Source: JBBTRP01 sp038065125
GTDB taxonomy: Bacteria > Patescibacteriota > Patescibacteriia > JACQRZ01
Length of the DNA: 21,226 bases
NCBI GenBank assembly: GCA_038065125.1
Contig: JBBTRP010000021.1
Span: forward strand, 1 to 21,226
Reading direction: 5' to 3'
This document shows positions 15,048-20,759 of this stretch, piece by piece (within the stretch, counting starts at the first letter, position 1; every line of letters begins with the position of its first letter). The translations under genes were made by a program, and so were the position numbers. The notes under the pieces were generated by a model. That model made no database searches. It was not told the DNA's origin and saw only the letters and a program-made list of their open reading frames with translations.

Positions 15048-16123
15048 GTTTATATCGTACATATCGCCCCAAGACATTTGCGGAACTTGCCGGCCAGGAG
15101 CCGATCAAGCAAACACTGAAAAACGAAATCGCGCTTGGTAAAACCGTGCACGCGTATTTGTTTTCCGGTCCGCGGGCGGTGGGAAAGACCTCCACGGCGC
15201 GCATCTTCGTGCGAGCGGTGAACTGCCTCAAGCGGATCGAAGGGGAGAGCGAGCCGTGCAATAAGTGTGCGGCGTGCACCGCGCTCCTTGAGGGACGATC
15301 GCTGGACGTCCTGGAGATCGACGCGGCATCACATACCGGCGTTGATAACGTGCGGGACAATATTATCGTCGCTGCGCGTGTTGCAAACAGTTCGCTCAAA
15401 GTGAAGGCGTTTATCATCGATGAGGTGCATATGCTCTCGACTGCTGCGTTCAATGCCCTTCTCAAACTCTTGGAGGAGCCGCCGGGATCGGTCGTGTTCA
15501 TCCTGGCAACAACCGAACTTCATAAAGTGCCGGCAACAATCATCTCGCGTTGCCAGCGGTTTGATTTTAAAAAAATTCCGGCCGTGGAAATGAAGAAGCG
15601 CCTCAAGAAGCTCTGTAAATTAGAGAAGCGAGAGGTCGATGAGGAGGTTGTAGATGAGATCATCCGTCTCTCGGACGGATGCCTTCGAGATGCGGAGAGC
15701 CTTTTGGGCCAGTTACTGACCCTGGACGGTGAGCGGATTACTGCCAGTGATGCCGCGATATTTCTGCCGCGATCGAATCGCGAGCTCGTAAAAAAACTTA
15801 TGGCAACCATTCTTGTAAAAGATGTTTCGGCGGGCGTTGCCATTGTTGATCAACTTATCGAGGAGGGAGTTGATCTCACCGCATTCACGAACGATTGCAT
15901 CGAGTACTGCCGATGGATGCTGCTCGCACAGAGCGGCACGCAGCCTCCGGACTCACTCCCGCAGGCCGATCGGGAATCGATCAAGACTGCAACAGAAAAG
16001 CTCTCCCCAGCGCAAATTCTTATACTCATCGAGCATCTGGTATCTGCTCTTCGGGAAGCACGATTTGCAAACATCAAGCAGCTCCCACTGGAGATGGCGC
16101 TTGTCCGTGCGAGTTTTCTATGA
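15044..16123 (+). CDS. dnaX: DNA polymerase III clamp-loader subunit gamma
   Basis: Encodes 359 aa. The AAA+ clamp-loader ATPase opens the beta ring onto primed DNA. It begins with the family signature YRTYRPKTFAELAGQ. Walker A is GPRAVGKTS (42-50). The zinc site has Cys61, Cys72, Cys75 and Cys78. DEVHML is the Walker B region, followed by LLEEPP, TTELHKVPATIISRCQRFDF (sensor 1 and SRC arginine-finger motif) and the sensor 2 region LSDGCLRDAESLL. It ends after the collar domain, so the tau-specific extension that binds helicase and polymerase is absent; a gamma-only product is the natural form here. The ATG overlaps the previous stop by 4 nt. The stop is TGA. Confidence 0.96.
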   Translation: MSLYRTYRPKTFAELAGQEPIKQTLKNEIALGKTVHAYLFSGPRAVGKTSTARIFVRAVNCLKRIEGESEPCNKCAACTALLEGRSLDVLEIDAASHTGVDNVRDNIIVAARVANSSLKVKAFIIDEVHMLSTAAFNALLKLLEEPPGSVVFILATTELHKVPATIISRCQRFDFKKIPAVEMKKRLKKLCKLEKREVDEEVVDEIIRLSDGCLRDAESLLGQLLTLDGERITASDAAIFLPRSNRELVKKLMATILVKDVSAGVAIVDQLIEEGVDLTAFTNDCIEYCRWMLLAQSGTQPPDSLPQADRESIKTATEKLSPAQILILIEHLVSALREARFANIKQLPLEMALVRASFL

Positions 16124-16148
16124 TAGCGTGATTCGATCTTTATCTTAA

Positions 16149-16219
16149 TGCGGGATCGTCTAACGGCAGGACGCGACTCTCTGAAAGTCGTTATCTAGGT
16201 TCGAATCCTAGTCCCGCAG
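16149..16219 (+). tRNA. tRNA-Gln (anticodon CTG)
   Basis: A 71-nt cloverleaf. The acceptor TGCGGGA pairs with TCCCGCA (the U1-A72 pair is typical of tRNA-Gln), with discriminator G73. The D arm is GTCT/AGGAC. The anticodon stem CGACT/AGTCG closes the 7-nt loop CTCTGAA, giving anticodon CTG for codon CAG. The T arm is CTAGG-TTCGAAT-CCTAG. CCA is not encoded and must be added by CCA transferase. The last four bases are also the left end of a 44-bp palindrome. Confidence 0.95.
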
Positions 16220-16259
16220 AATCATAAAACCACCCGATCGGGTGGTTTTATGATTCTGC
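16216..16259. terminator. 44-bp perfect palindrome overlapping the tRNA 3' end, bidirectional terminator
   Basis: Two 22-nt arms (16216-16237, 16238-16259) are exact reverse complements with no unpaired loop. The GC core CCACCCGATCGGGTGG is flanked by AAAA and TTTT, giving a terminator on either strand. The outer part continues the symmetry through ATCAT/ATGAT into GCAG of the tRNA and CTGC beyond. Confidence 0.85.
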
Positions 16260-16489
16260 CCCTCCTGGACAAACTCCGAACTTTTTTTAAAGAAAATCCC
16301 GACGCGGAAATCTGATTCGCATCGCGCCGTAGCGCAAGCGTAGGCGGACCAACTCCCTAGCGGCGCCTCGCTCACGCTCGCTTCCGTTTGGCTGCCTTGC
16401 GATACGGAGGCGAGAGACAGAATGAAAATTCCCTCTTCCCCGACCCTTCTTCCTTTTCACTCCGACTCTCGCCTGGTGCCAATTTCAAT
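16260..16489. other. Intergenic region without a recognisable gene
   Basis: No start-to-stop frame here looks real. It contains a T7 run (16282 area), an imperfect hairpin (CGCC 16325-16328 with GGCG 16343-16346, inner TA and CGC/GCG pairs), and a distant 9-bp inverted pair AGGCGAGAG (16408-16416) and CTCTCGCCT (16466-16474). It separates the housekeeping part from the accessory part. Confidence 0.5.
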
Positions 16490-16507
16490 GGCTAAAGCGG
16501 TTTAGCC
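16490..16507. promoter_or_regulatory. Inverted repeat over the radC -35 region, possible operator
   Basis: GGCTAAA (16490-16496), GCGG, TTTAGCC (16501-16507). The perfect 7-bp arms cover the position where a -35 hexamer would lie relative to the -10 at 16521. No T tract follows, so a regulator site is as likely as a terminator. Confidence 0.4.
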
Positions 16508-16517
16508 GATGGAAATG

Positions 16518-16526
16518 TGCTATAAT
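16518..16526 (+). promoter_or_regulatory. Extended -10 promoter for radC, leaderless layout
   Basis: TG-C-TATAAT ends 6 nt (TACGGC) before the ATG at 16533. The same element and spacing occur before the Ig-repeat gene at 7785-7800. Confidence 0.7.
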
Positions 16527-16532
16527 TACGGC

Positions 16533-17177
16533 ATGAAAATAAAAGATTTACCAAAAGTTGAGTTACCGCGAGAGAAGCTTGAAAAGTATGGTCCTAAGAG
16601 ACTGCTCGATCATGAGCTTCTTGCAATCCTTCTCGGCTCAGGGGTCGAGGGTCTTAACGTTATCGAGCTTGCAAAAAAAATTTTGAAGTACATTCAGAAA
16701 GAGAGTAATGATCATGTAACGCTGGAAAAACTTCGTGAAATACGTGGACTTGGCGACGCAAAGGCGTGTCAAATTCTCGCAATGATTGAACTTGCTTCAC
16801 GCCTCAGCGATCGAGAGATGCAAACAGTGCTTTCAGCTGAAGATGTCTGGAAGATTTCAATCGATATTCGTGATTCAAAAAAGGAACATGTCGTCGCCTT
16901 CTACCTTGATTCGCAGGGGAGGGTTATTGAGCGCCAGACTCTCTCAATCGGGTCAGTCACCGAAAGTAGCGTACATCCCAGAGAGATCTTTGAGCCGGCA
17001 GTGCGATTGTCGGCAGTTTCTGTTGTTCTTGCGCACAACCATCCTTCCGGTGTCTTGACCCCGTCGCCGGACGACATGCGCCTAACGGAGCGCATCAGAG
17101 AGGCAGGGAAAATACTCGGCATTCCACTTACTGACCACGTTATTATATCAAAAAATGGGCATAAAAGCATCAAATAG
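16533..17177 (+). CDS. radC: RadC-family JAMM-domain protein
   Basis: Encodes 214 aa, close to the usual RadC length of about 220-230. The N-terminal half has the helix-hairpin-helix-like region (ELLAILLGSGVEGLNVIELAKKIL, LREIRGLGDAKACQILAMIELASR). The C-terminal half is the JAB1/MPN metalloprotease-like domain with the zinc motif HNHPSGVLTPSPDD and an upstream conserved Glu region (SSVHPREIFEPAV). The biochemical role is unsettled; despite its name a DNA-repair role is not established, and the family often occurs on genomic islands. An upstream in-frame ATG at 16509 precedes the -10 box and is excluded. It marks the start of the accessory region after the tRNA. Confidence 0.93.
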   Translation: MKIKDLPKVELPREKLEKYGPKRLLDHELLAILLGSGVEGLNVIELAKKILKYIQKESNDHVTLEKLREIRGLGDAKACQILAMIELASRLSDREMQTVLSAEDVWKISIDIRDSKKEHVVAFYLDSQGRVIERQTLSIGSVTESSVHPREIFEPAVRLSAVSVVLAHNHPSGVLTPSPDDMRLTERIREAGKILGIPLTDHVIISKNGHKSIK

Positions 17178-17203
17178 TTGGGGATAACTTAGGAAAAGCT
17201 ATG

Positions 17204-17238
17204 AAAAAAGCGATTCTCTTGACAGACGATCGCCTTTT
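17204..17238. terminator. Hairpin after radC overlapping the next promoter
   Basis: AAAAAGCGAT (to 17214) can pair with ATCGC-C-TTTTT (17229 on), with one bulge and a 14-nt loop. It could end radC transcription. The same GCGAT/ATCGC arms (17210-17214, 17229-17233) are centred exactly on the -35 box TTGACA and could instead be an operator. Confidence 0.4.
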
Positions 17239-17247
17239 TGGTATTAT
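17219..17247 (+). promoter_or_regulatory. Promoter of the restriction-modification operon
   Basis: TTGACA (17219-17224) and TATTAT (17242-17247) with a 17-nt spacer. The expected start near 17254 gives a leader of about 23 nt to the 39-aa gene. Near consensus. Confidence 0.8.
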
Positions 17248-17276
17248 TGCTTAGTAAATGTTAACGACTTGCTCAT

Positions 17277-17396
17277 ATGGCAAAAACCGAGACATCTGTA
17301 CGAGGAAAACAGGAAAAGAAAATTGTTCCCGTGCGAGGATATAAACCAAAGGATGGTAAACGAATAAAACCACATCGTCGTTCAACCCCAAATTGA
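17277..17396 (+). CDS. 39-aa basic protein upstream of hsdM
   Basis: MAKTETSVRGKQEKKIVP begins a 39-residue, Lys/Arg-rich peptide that continues VRGYKPKDGKRIKPHRRSTPN. The GY.PKDGKRIKPHRRS part resembles short basic repeats of the type V.GYTR.DGT.V..YTR seen in small bacterial proteins, which makes real coding likely. There is no Shine-Dalgarno, but it is the first ATG behind a near-consensus promoter, and hsdM starts 2 nt after its TGA, so the two are probably cotranscribed and translationally linked. No function can be assigned; nucleic-acid binding is only suggested by the charge. Confidence 0.6.
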   Translation: MAKTETSVRGKQEKKIVPVRGYKPKDGKRIKPHRRSTPN

Positions 17397-17398
17397 TT

Positions 17399-18544
17399 AT
17401 GAAAACACTCTCTATTCAAGAAGCCGCAAAACTCTTCGGCGTTCACCAGGACACGCTCCGTAACTGGGAAGACGAGGGTCTTATCAAGCCGCTCCGCGTC
17501 GGCAAGCGTGCGGACCGCAAGTATACGCAAGAGGTCATCGACGAGATTATCCACAAAGGTCTTGCGCGGCCGCTTGCCGATCTCGATTCCGCACTCAATA
17601 AAAAGGCAGACGAAAAAATCACGCTTGCCGAGCTGAAGACTTTCTTATGGAAGAGCGCGGATATTTTGCGAGGGAAGATAGATAGCGGTGATTATAAAAA
17701 ATACATTTTCGGACTCCTCTTTTACAAGCGCATGAGCGATGTATGGGATGAAGAGTATGCGCAGGTGATCGATCAGTTTCATGATGAAGAGCTTGCCTGC
17801 GTTGACTATAATCATCGTTTTCAGGTGCCGCGCGATTGCGCGTGGGGCGAAGTCAAAAAAACATCGTCAGATATCGGCAAACGGCTTAACGATGTTTTTG
17901 ACAAGATCACCATCGCGAATAGCCCGAAGCTGGATAAGATTTTTGACGATCTTGATTTTGCCAACAAAGATAAATTTCCAAACGAGACGCTTCAACGCCT
18001 CATCAACCATTTTTCAAGCAAAAACTTCGGCAACACCTATATCAATTCGGACATTCTCGGNNNNNNNNNNNNNNNNNNNNNNNNNNNNNNNNNNNNNNNN
18101 NNNNNNNNNNNNNNNNNNNNNNNNNNNNNNNNNNNNNNNNNNNNNNNNNNNNNNNNNNNNTTTTTCGGTGTCGGCATTCCGGTTGCCCTACTTATTCTTA
18201 ACAAACAAAAGTCGGCGGAACGAAAAGATAAAATTCTTTTCATCGATGCCGAGCACGACTACCAAGAAGGAAAAAACCAAAACATTTTGCGCAATGCCGA
18301 CATTGAAAAAATCGTATCCGCGTTTGATGGGTATAAAGACATTGAAAAGTACGCGCACGTCGCGACCACAGATGAGCTCAAAGAGAACGACTATAACCTG
18401 AATGTGCGCAGATATGTGGACTCGTCAGAAGAGGAAGAAGTGATCGACGTTTCGCAAGTTTGGAAGGAGTTGAAAGAGCTGGAAAAGGAAAGAAATGAAG
18501 CCCACAAGAAAGTTGAGGGGTATCTGCACGAATTAAAGTATTAA
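17399..18544 (+). CDS. hsdM: Type I DNA methyltransferase HsdM with N-terminal MerR-like HTH (interrupted by gap)
   Basis: Residues 3-50 are a MerR/excisionase-type helix-turn-helix (SIQEAAKLFGVHQDTLRNWEDEG, then IKPLRVGKRADRKYTQEVIDEI). The HsdM N-terminal domain follows (LKTFLWKSADILRGKIDSGDYKKYIFGLLFYKRMSDVWDEEY, about 79-121). After the gap the frame resumes with FFGVGIPVALLILNK, matching the HsdM F.G.GIP...L.LN motif, and a charged C-terminal helix region. The SAM-binding DPxxGSGG and catalytic NPPF motifs must lie in the gap; the family usually has about 200 residues there, so about 600 nt are missing, not 100. That the frame matches across 100 N is chance. Activity cannot be judged. 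ATG 17399 is preferred to the in-frame TTG at 17393. Confidence 0.88.
   Translation: MKTLSIQEAAKLFGVHQDTLRNWEDEGLIKPLRVGKRADRKYTQEVIDEIIHKGLARPLADLDSALNKKADEKITLAELKTFLWKSADILRGKIDSGDYKKYIFGLLFYKRMSDVWDEEYAQVIDQFHDEELACVDYNHRFQVPRDCAWGEVKKTSSDIGKRLNDVFDKITIANSPKLDKIFDDLDFANKDKFPNETLQRLINHFSSKNFGNTYINSDILXXXXXXXXXXXXXXXXXXXXXXXXXXXXXXXXXXFFGVGIPVALLILNKQKSAERKDKILFIDAEHDYQEGKNQNILRNADIEKIVSAFDGYKDIEKYAHVATTDELKENDYNLNVRRYVDSSEEEEVIDVSQVWKELKELEKERNEAHKKVEGYLHELKY
18061..18160. other. Assembly gap of 100 N
   Basis: Exactly 100 N, a placeholder inside hsdM. Comparison with family architecture implies that several hundred bases, including the catalytic core, are missing. Confidence 0.99.
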
Positions 18545-18557
18545 CATACATTCGCAT

Positions 18558-18998
18558 ATGAATTTCACCAAAAAACAATACCAAACGCTTTTGGATGCAC
18601 TCGATATCGCTGATACGGTATACGGCATTATGGGCGACATGGTCGATGAAAAATACAAAGCGAATTCCTCGGCTATGGATGAGCTCATAAATCATGTACT
18701 CGGTTTTGCAGCGGACTACGATGCCGCAAATGATCGCGAGTCGTTTCGTGGCAAATTTGTGCTCACAGAAGAGCGCATGGAGCGCCCGGGCGACGACCTT
18801 GATGAGTATGAAGAGTATACTTTTTGGGACAATCTCGCGCGCAAGCTTGCACGGCGAGACATGCAGTGTAAATACACCAAGGAACAACTCGAAGCTATGG
18901 ATGAGGGCGAAGTTCTCAAAGAGGTATGGGAGCGCGAAGAACACTACTGGAAGGAATTTGACAAAGATGATCTTGATCGGTTTGAGCTGAAGAAGTAG
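18558..18998 (+). CDS. Unknown acidic 146-aa protein of the hsd locus
   Basis: Starts 13 nt after the hsdM stop, so it is probably in the same operon. The protein is acidic and apparently all-helical: KKQYQTLLDALDIADTVYGIMGD, MDELINHVLGFAADYDAAND, and a Glu/Asp-rich C-terminus (EEYTFWDNLARKLARRDMQ, EVWEREEHYWKEFDKDDL). There is no signal peptide, membrane helix or catalytic motif. The strong negative charge could suit a DNA-mimic or protein-binding role, but this is speculation. The stop is followed after 2 nt by the first hairpin of the array at 19001. Confidence 0.65.
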   Translation: MNFTKKQYQTLLDALDIADTVYGIMGDMVDEKYKANSSAMDELINHVLGFAADYDAANDRESFRGKFVLTEERMERPGDDLDEYEEYTFWDNLARKLARRDMQCKYTKEQLEAMDEGEVLKEVWEREEHYWKEFDKDDLDRFELKK

Positions 18999-19000
18999 TA

Positions 19001-19188
19001 TGATCAATTTGCTGGCGTCAACAAAATGATCAGAGACACCGCAATCGTCTTCCCGGCGGCAGAAAAACGATTCAGCGAACAACCATTTTGTCCATATGGA
19101 CGAAATGGTCCATAAGTAGACGACCATCTTGTTGGCGTCAACGAAATGGTCAAGTTTAAGATCGTTATGTTGGGCTCAACAAAACGAT
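19001..19188. repeat. Array of five regularly spaced imperfect palindromes
   Basis: Units: 19001-19032, 19043-19072, 19082-19109, 19122-19151, 19161-19188. Each has 12-14-bp arms and a 4-nt centre (GCGT, GCGG, ATAT, GCGT, GGCT). Example arms are GACCATCTTGTTG / CAACGAAATGGTC and ATCGTTATGTTG / CAACAAAACGAT. Unit centres are 41, 38, 41 and 38 bp apart, with 9-12-nt linkers. The outer 5-6 pairs of every unit are perfect although the bases differ between units (TGATCA, AATCGT, ACCAT, GACCAT, ATCGTT, each with a matching partner), that is, compensatory changes. The array lies between the 146-aa gene and the promoter of the AAA ATPase, with no coding frame that looks real. Confidence 0.8.
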
Positions 19189-19249
19189 AAAGAGTAAAAA
19201 CTAAAAAAGCAGAAATACGCAGATATCCTTTATTTATAGCGGAAACGAC

Positions 19250-19277
19250 TTGACATTTAATGCTTGTTCAGTAGAAT
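19250..19277 (+). promoter_or_regulatory. Promoter of the AAA ATPase gene
   Basis: TTGACA (19250-19255) and TAGAAT (19272-19277), 16-nt spacer. The expected start near 19284 falls in an inverted repeat (19281-19300). Confidence 0.75.
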
Positions 19278-19280
19278 GAA

Positions 19281-19300
19281 TAAGTGGATACACCTACTTA
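19281..19300. promoter_or_regulatory. Imperfect inverted repeat at the transcription start, possible operator
   Basis: TAAGTGGATA followed by CACCTACTTA: TAAGT/ACTTA ends are perfect and two of the five inner pairs also match. Its position over +1 suits a repressor site. Confidence 0.4.
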
Positions 19301-19318
19301 ATCATTAGGATGATGAAG

Positions 19319-20749
19319 ATGAAAGAAGAAGCCGTACAATATATTCAGCAGCAAATGAGCAGAGGAAAGGCTCGTTTGCTTCCGTATGTTTTTAAAACAT
19401 CTTCTTTTGCATATCCAAAAAGACACCTCGTGTTCAGGATAGAAAAGTACGTCAAAGATTTTCTGGCAGGTGAAAGAGACGTGCGCTGGGTTGTTATTCC
19501 CGGATTGCGCGGTGTCGGGAAGACAACCGTTACCGCCCAAGTATTTGTGAGCGCGTTAGAAACAAAGACATCCGCGTCTGCGCATTTCTTGTATCTTTCT
19601 GCGGATGATTTGTTGCCGCGAGGACTTACGCTTACCGATGCGCTTGATGCGTATGAGTATATTCTCGGTATTCCTTTCGAGAAACTCGATCAGCCGACGT
19701 TTATTTTTATCGATGAAGTGCAGCAGAGTGCTGACTGGGCGCGTGTGCTAAAGTCGCTTCATGATCGCGCGCGAAACGTTTTTATCGCAAGTACCGGATC
19801 CTCCGCTGTTTCGCTGCAGTCAAATCCAGACGTGGCACGCAGGGCAAAATTTGAAAAACTTTTTCCGTTGAGTTTTGGTGAATATGAGATGATAAAAAAT
19901 AATGTTTTTCCACACGCCGGTCTCAAGGATCAGATCAAGACAGCGCTGTATGAGGCGCATACTGCCGACGAAGCATATCAAAATCTGAAAAATTTGGAAT
20001 TAAGTGTTGCGCAGCAATGGTCGCGGTTCGAGCGCGCAGATGTTGATGACTATCTTATGAATGGCACACTGCCGTTTACACTCAAAGATATCGCTCCGTC
20101 GGCGTATGACAGCTTGAATATCCTCATTGATCGCATTATAGATAAAGACATCAAGGATCTCGGACAATTTGATGCGCAAACCTTGAGTGCGGCAAAGCGA
20201 TTGTTGTTTATCATGGCTGACAGCAATGAGCTGAATATAAACAAAACGAAAGACATTATTGATTTGAGCTACAATACAACAGTTGCGGTGCTCGATGCCT
20301 TTGAAAAAGCGGAGTTGGTCATTCGCGTTCCCGCAAAGGGATCAAGTGCCGCAAAGACAAAAAATCCCGCAAAATATTTTTTTATGAGTCCTGCTATTCG
20401 CGCCGCACTTCTCGGCGTGAGTGGTATTCCTGAGACATTCTTGATGCGACGGGGCAAATTTTTGGAAGATATTGCTGTTCTGCACTTCTATCGCGAATTT
20501 CTATCAACGCGAGTAGGCAGCCTCTCTTTCGATGCTGTGCAAGGCGGCGCTGATTTTATTTTGGAGATGGCAGATAAAAAACAGATTGTGTGCGAGGTGG
20601 GTATTGGACGCAAAGGATATAGCCAGGCGAAGCAGAGTATGGAGCGATTTCGCGCTGACTTCGGAGTTGTAATCTGCGACACCGATTTGATGGTCTCAAA
20701 AGAGGACAACGTTGTGAAACTGCCGTTGGATTATTTTCTTCTGATGTAG
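19319..20749 (+). CDS. AAA ATPase of the AAA_14/DUF4143 type
   Basis: 476 aa from ATG 19319 (AGGA ends 8 nt upstream); ATG 19310 and 19313 are possible but too close to that site. The N-terminal ATPase has Walker A GLRGVGKTT, Walker B FIFIDEVQQ and a sensor-1-like FIASTGSS, followed by the family's LFPLSFGEYEMI motif. The C-terminal half matches the DUF4143 layout: winged-helix-like region, LEDIAVLHFY, then a PD-(D/E)XK-like core ADFILEMADKKQIVCEVGIG. The expected EVK reads EVG, so the nuclease-like site may be inactive. The family is widespread on mobile regions and its role is unclear. The gene interrupts the usual hsdM-hsdS order, has its own promoter and operator-like repeat, and ends 10 nt before hsdS. 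Confidence 0.82.
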   Translation: MKEEAVQYIQQQMSRGKARLLPYVFKTSSFAYPKRHLVFRIEKYVKDFLAGERDVRWVVIPGLRGVGKTTVTAQVFVSALETKTSASAHFLYLSADDLLPRGLTLTDALDAYEYILGIPFEKLDQPTFIFIDEVQQSADWARVLKSLHDRARNVFIASTGSSAVSLQSNPDVARRAKFEKLFPLSFGEYEMIKNNVFPHAGLKDQIKTALYEAHTADEAYQNLKNLELSVAQQWSRFERADVDDYLMNGTLPFTLKDIAPSAYDSLNILIDRIIDKDIKDLGQFDAQTLSAAKRLLFIMADSNELNINKTKDIIDLSYNTTVAVLDAFEKAELVIRVPAKGSSAAKTKNPAKYFFMSPAIRAALLGVSGIPETFLMRRGKFLEDIAVLHFYREFLSTRVGSLSFDAVQGGADFILEMADKKQIVCEVGIGRKGYSQAKQSMERFRADFGVVICDTDLMVSKEDNVVKLPLDYFLLM

Positions 20750-20759
20750 GAAGATGAAT

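Noticed and set aside
16325..16346. GC-rich imperfect hairpin in the radC upstream gap as an RNA gene
   Set aside because: The stem has two bulges and a 2-nt loop and no promoter is visible. It may be a dispersed palindromic repeat, but one copy in this window is not enough to say so.
17201..17253. 17-codon ORF (MKKAILLTDDRLFGIIA) after radC
   Set aside because: It overlaps the hairpin and the full promoter of the next operon, so the region is better explained as regulatory. A leader peptide cannot be excluded.
18378..19127. Long minus-strand open frame of 249 codons
   Set aside because: It lies opposite hsdM and the 146-aa gene and runs through the palindrome array. It has no start context and its translation shows no family features.
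19001..19188. Reading the palindrome array as a CRISPR array
   Set aside because: Units are not identical repeats, the linkers are only 9-12 nt, and no cas genes are visible. The similarity is structural, not CRISPR-like.
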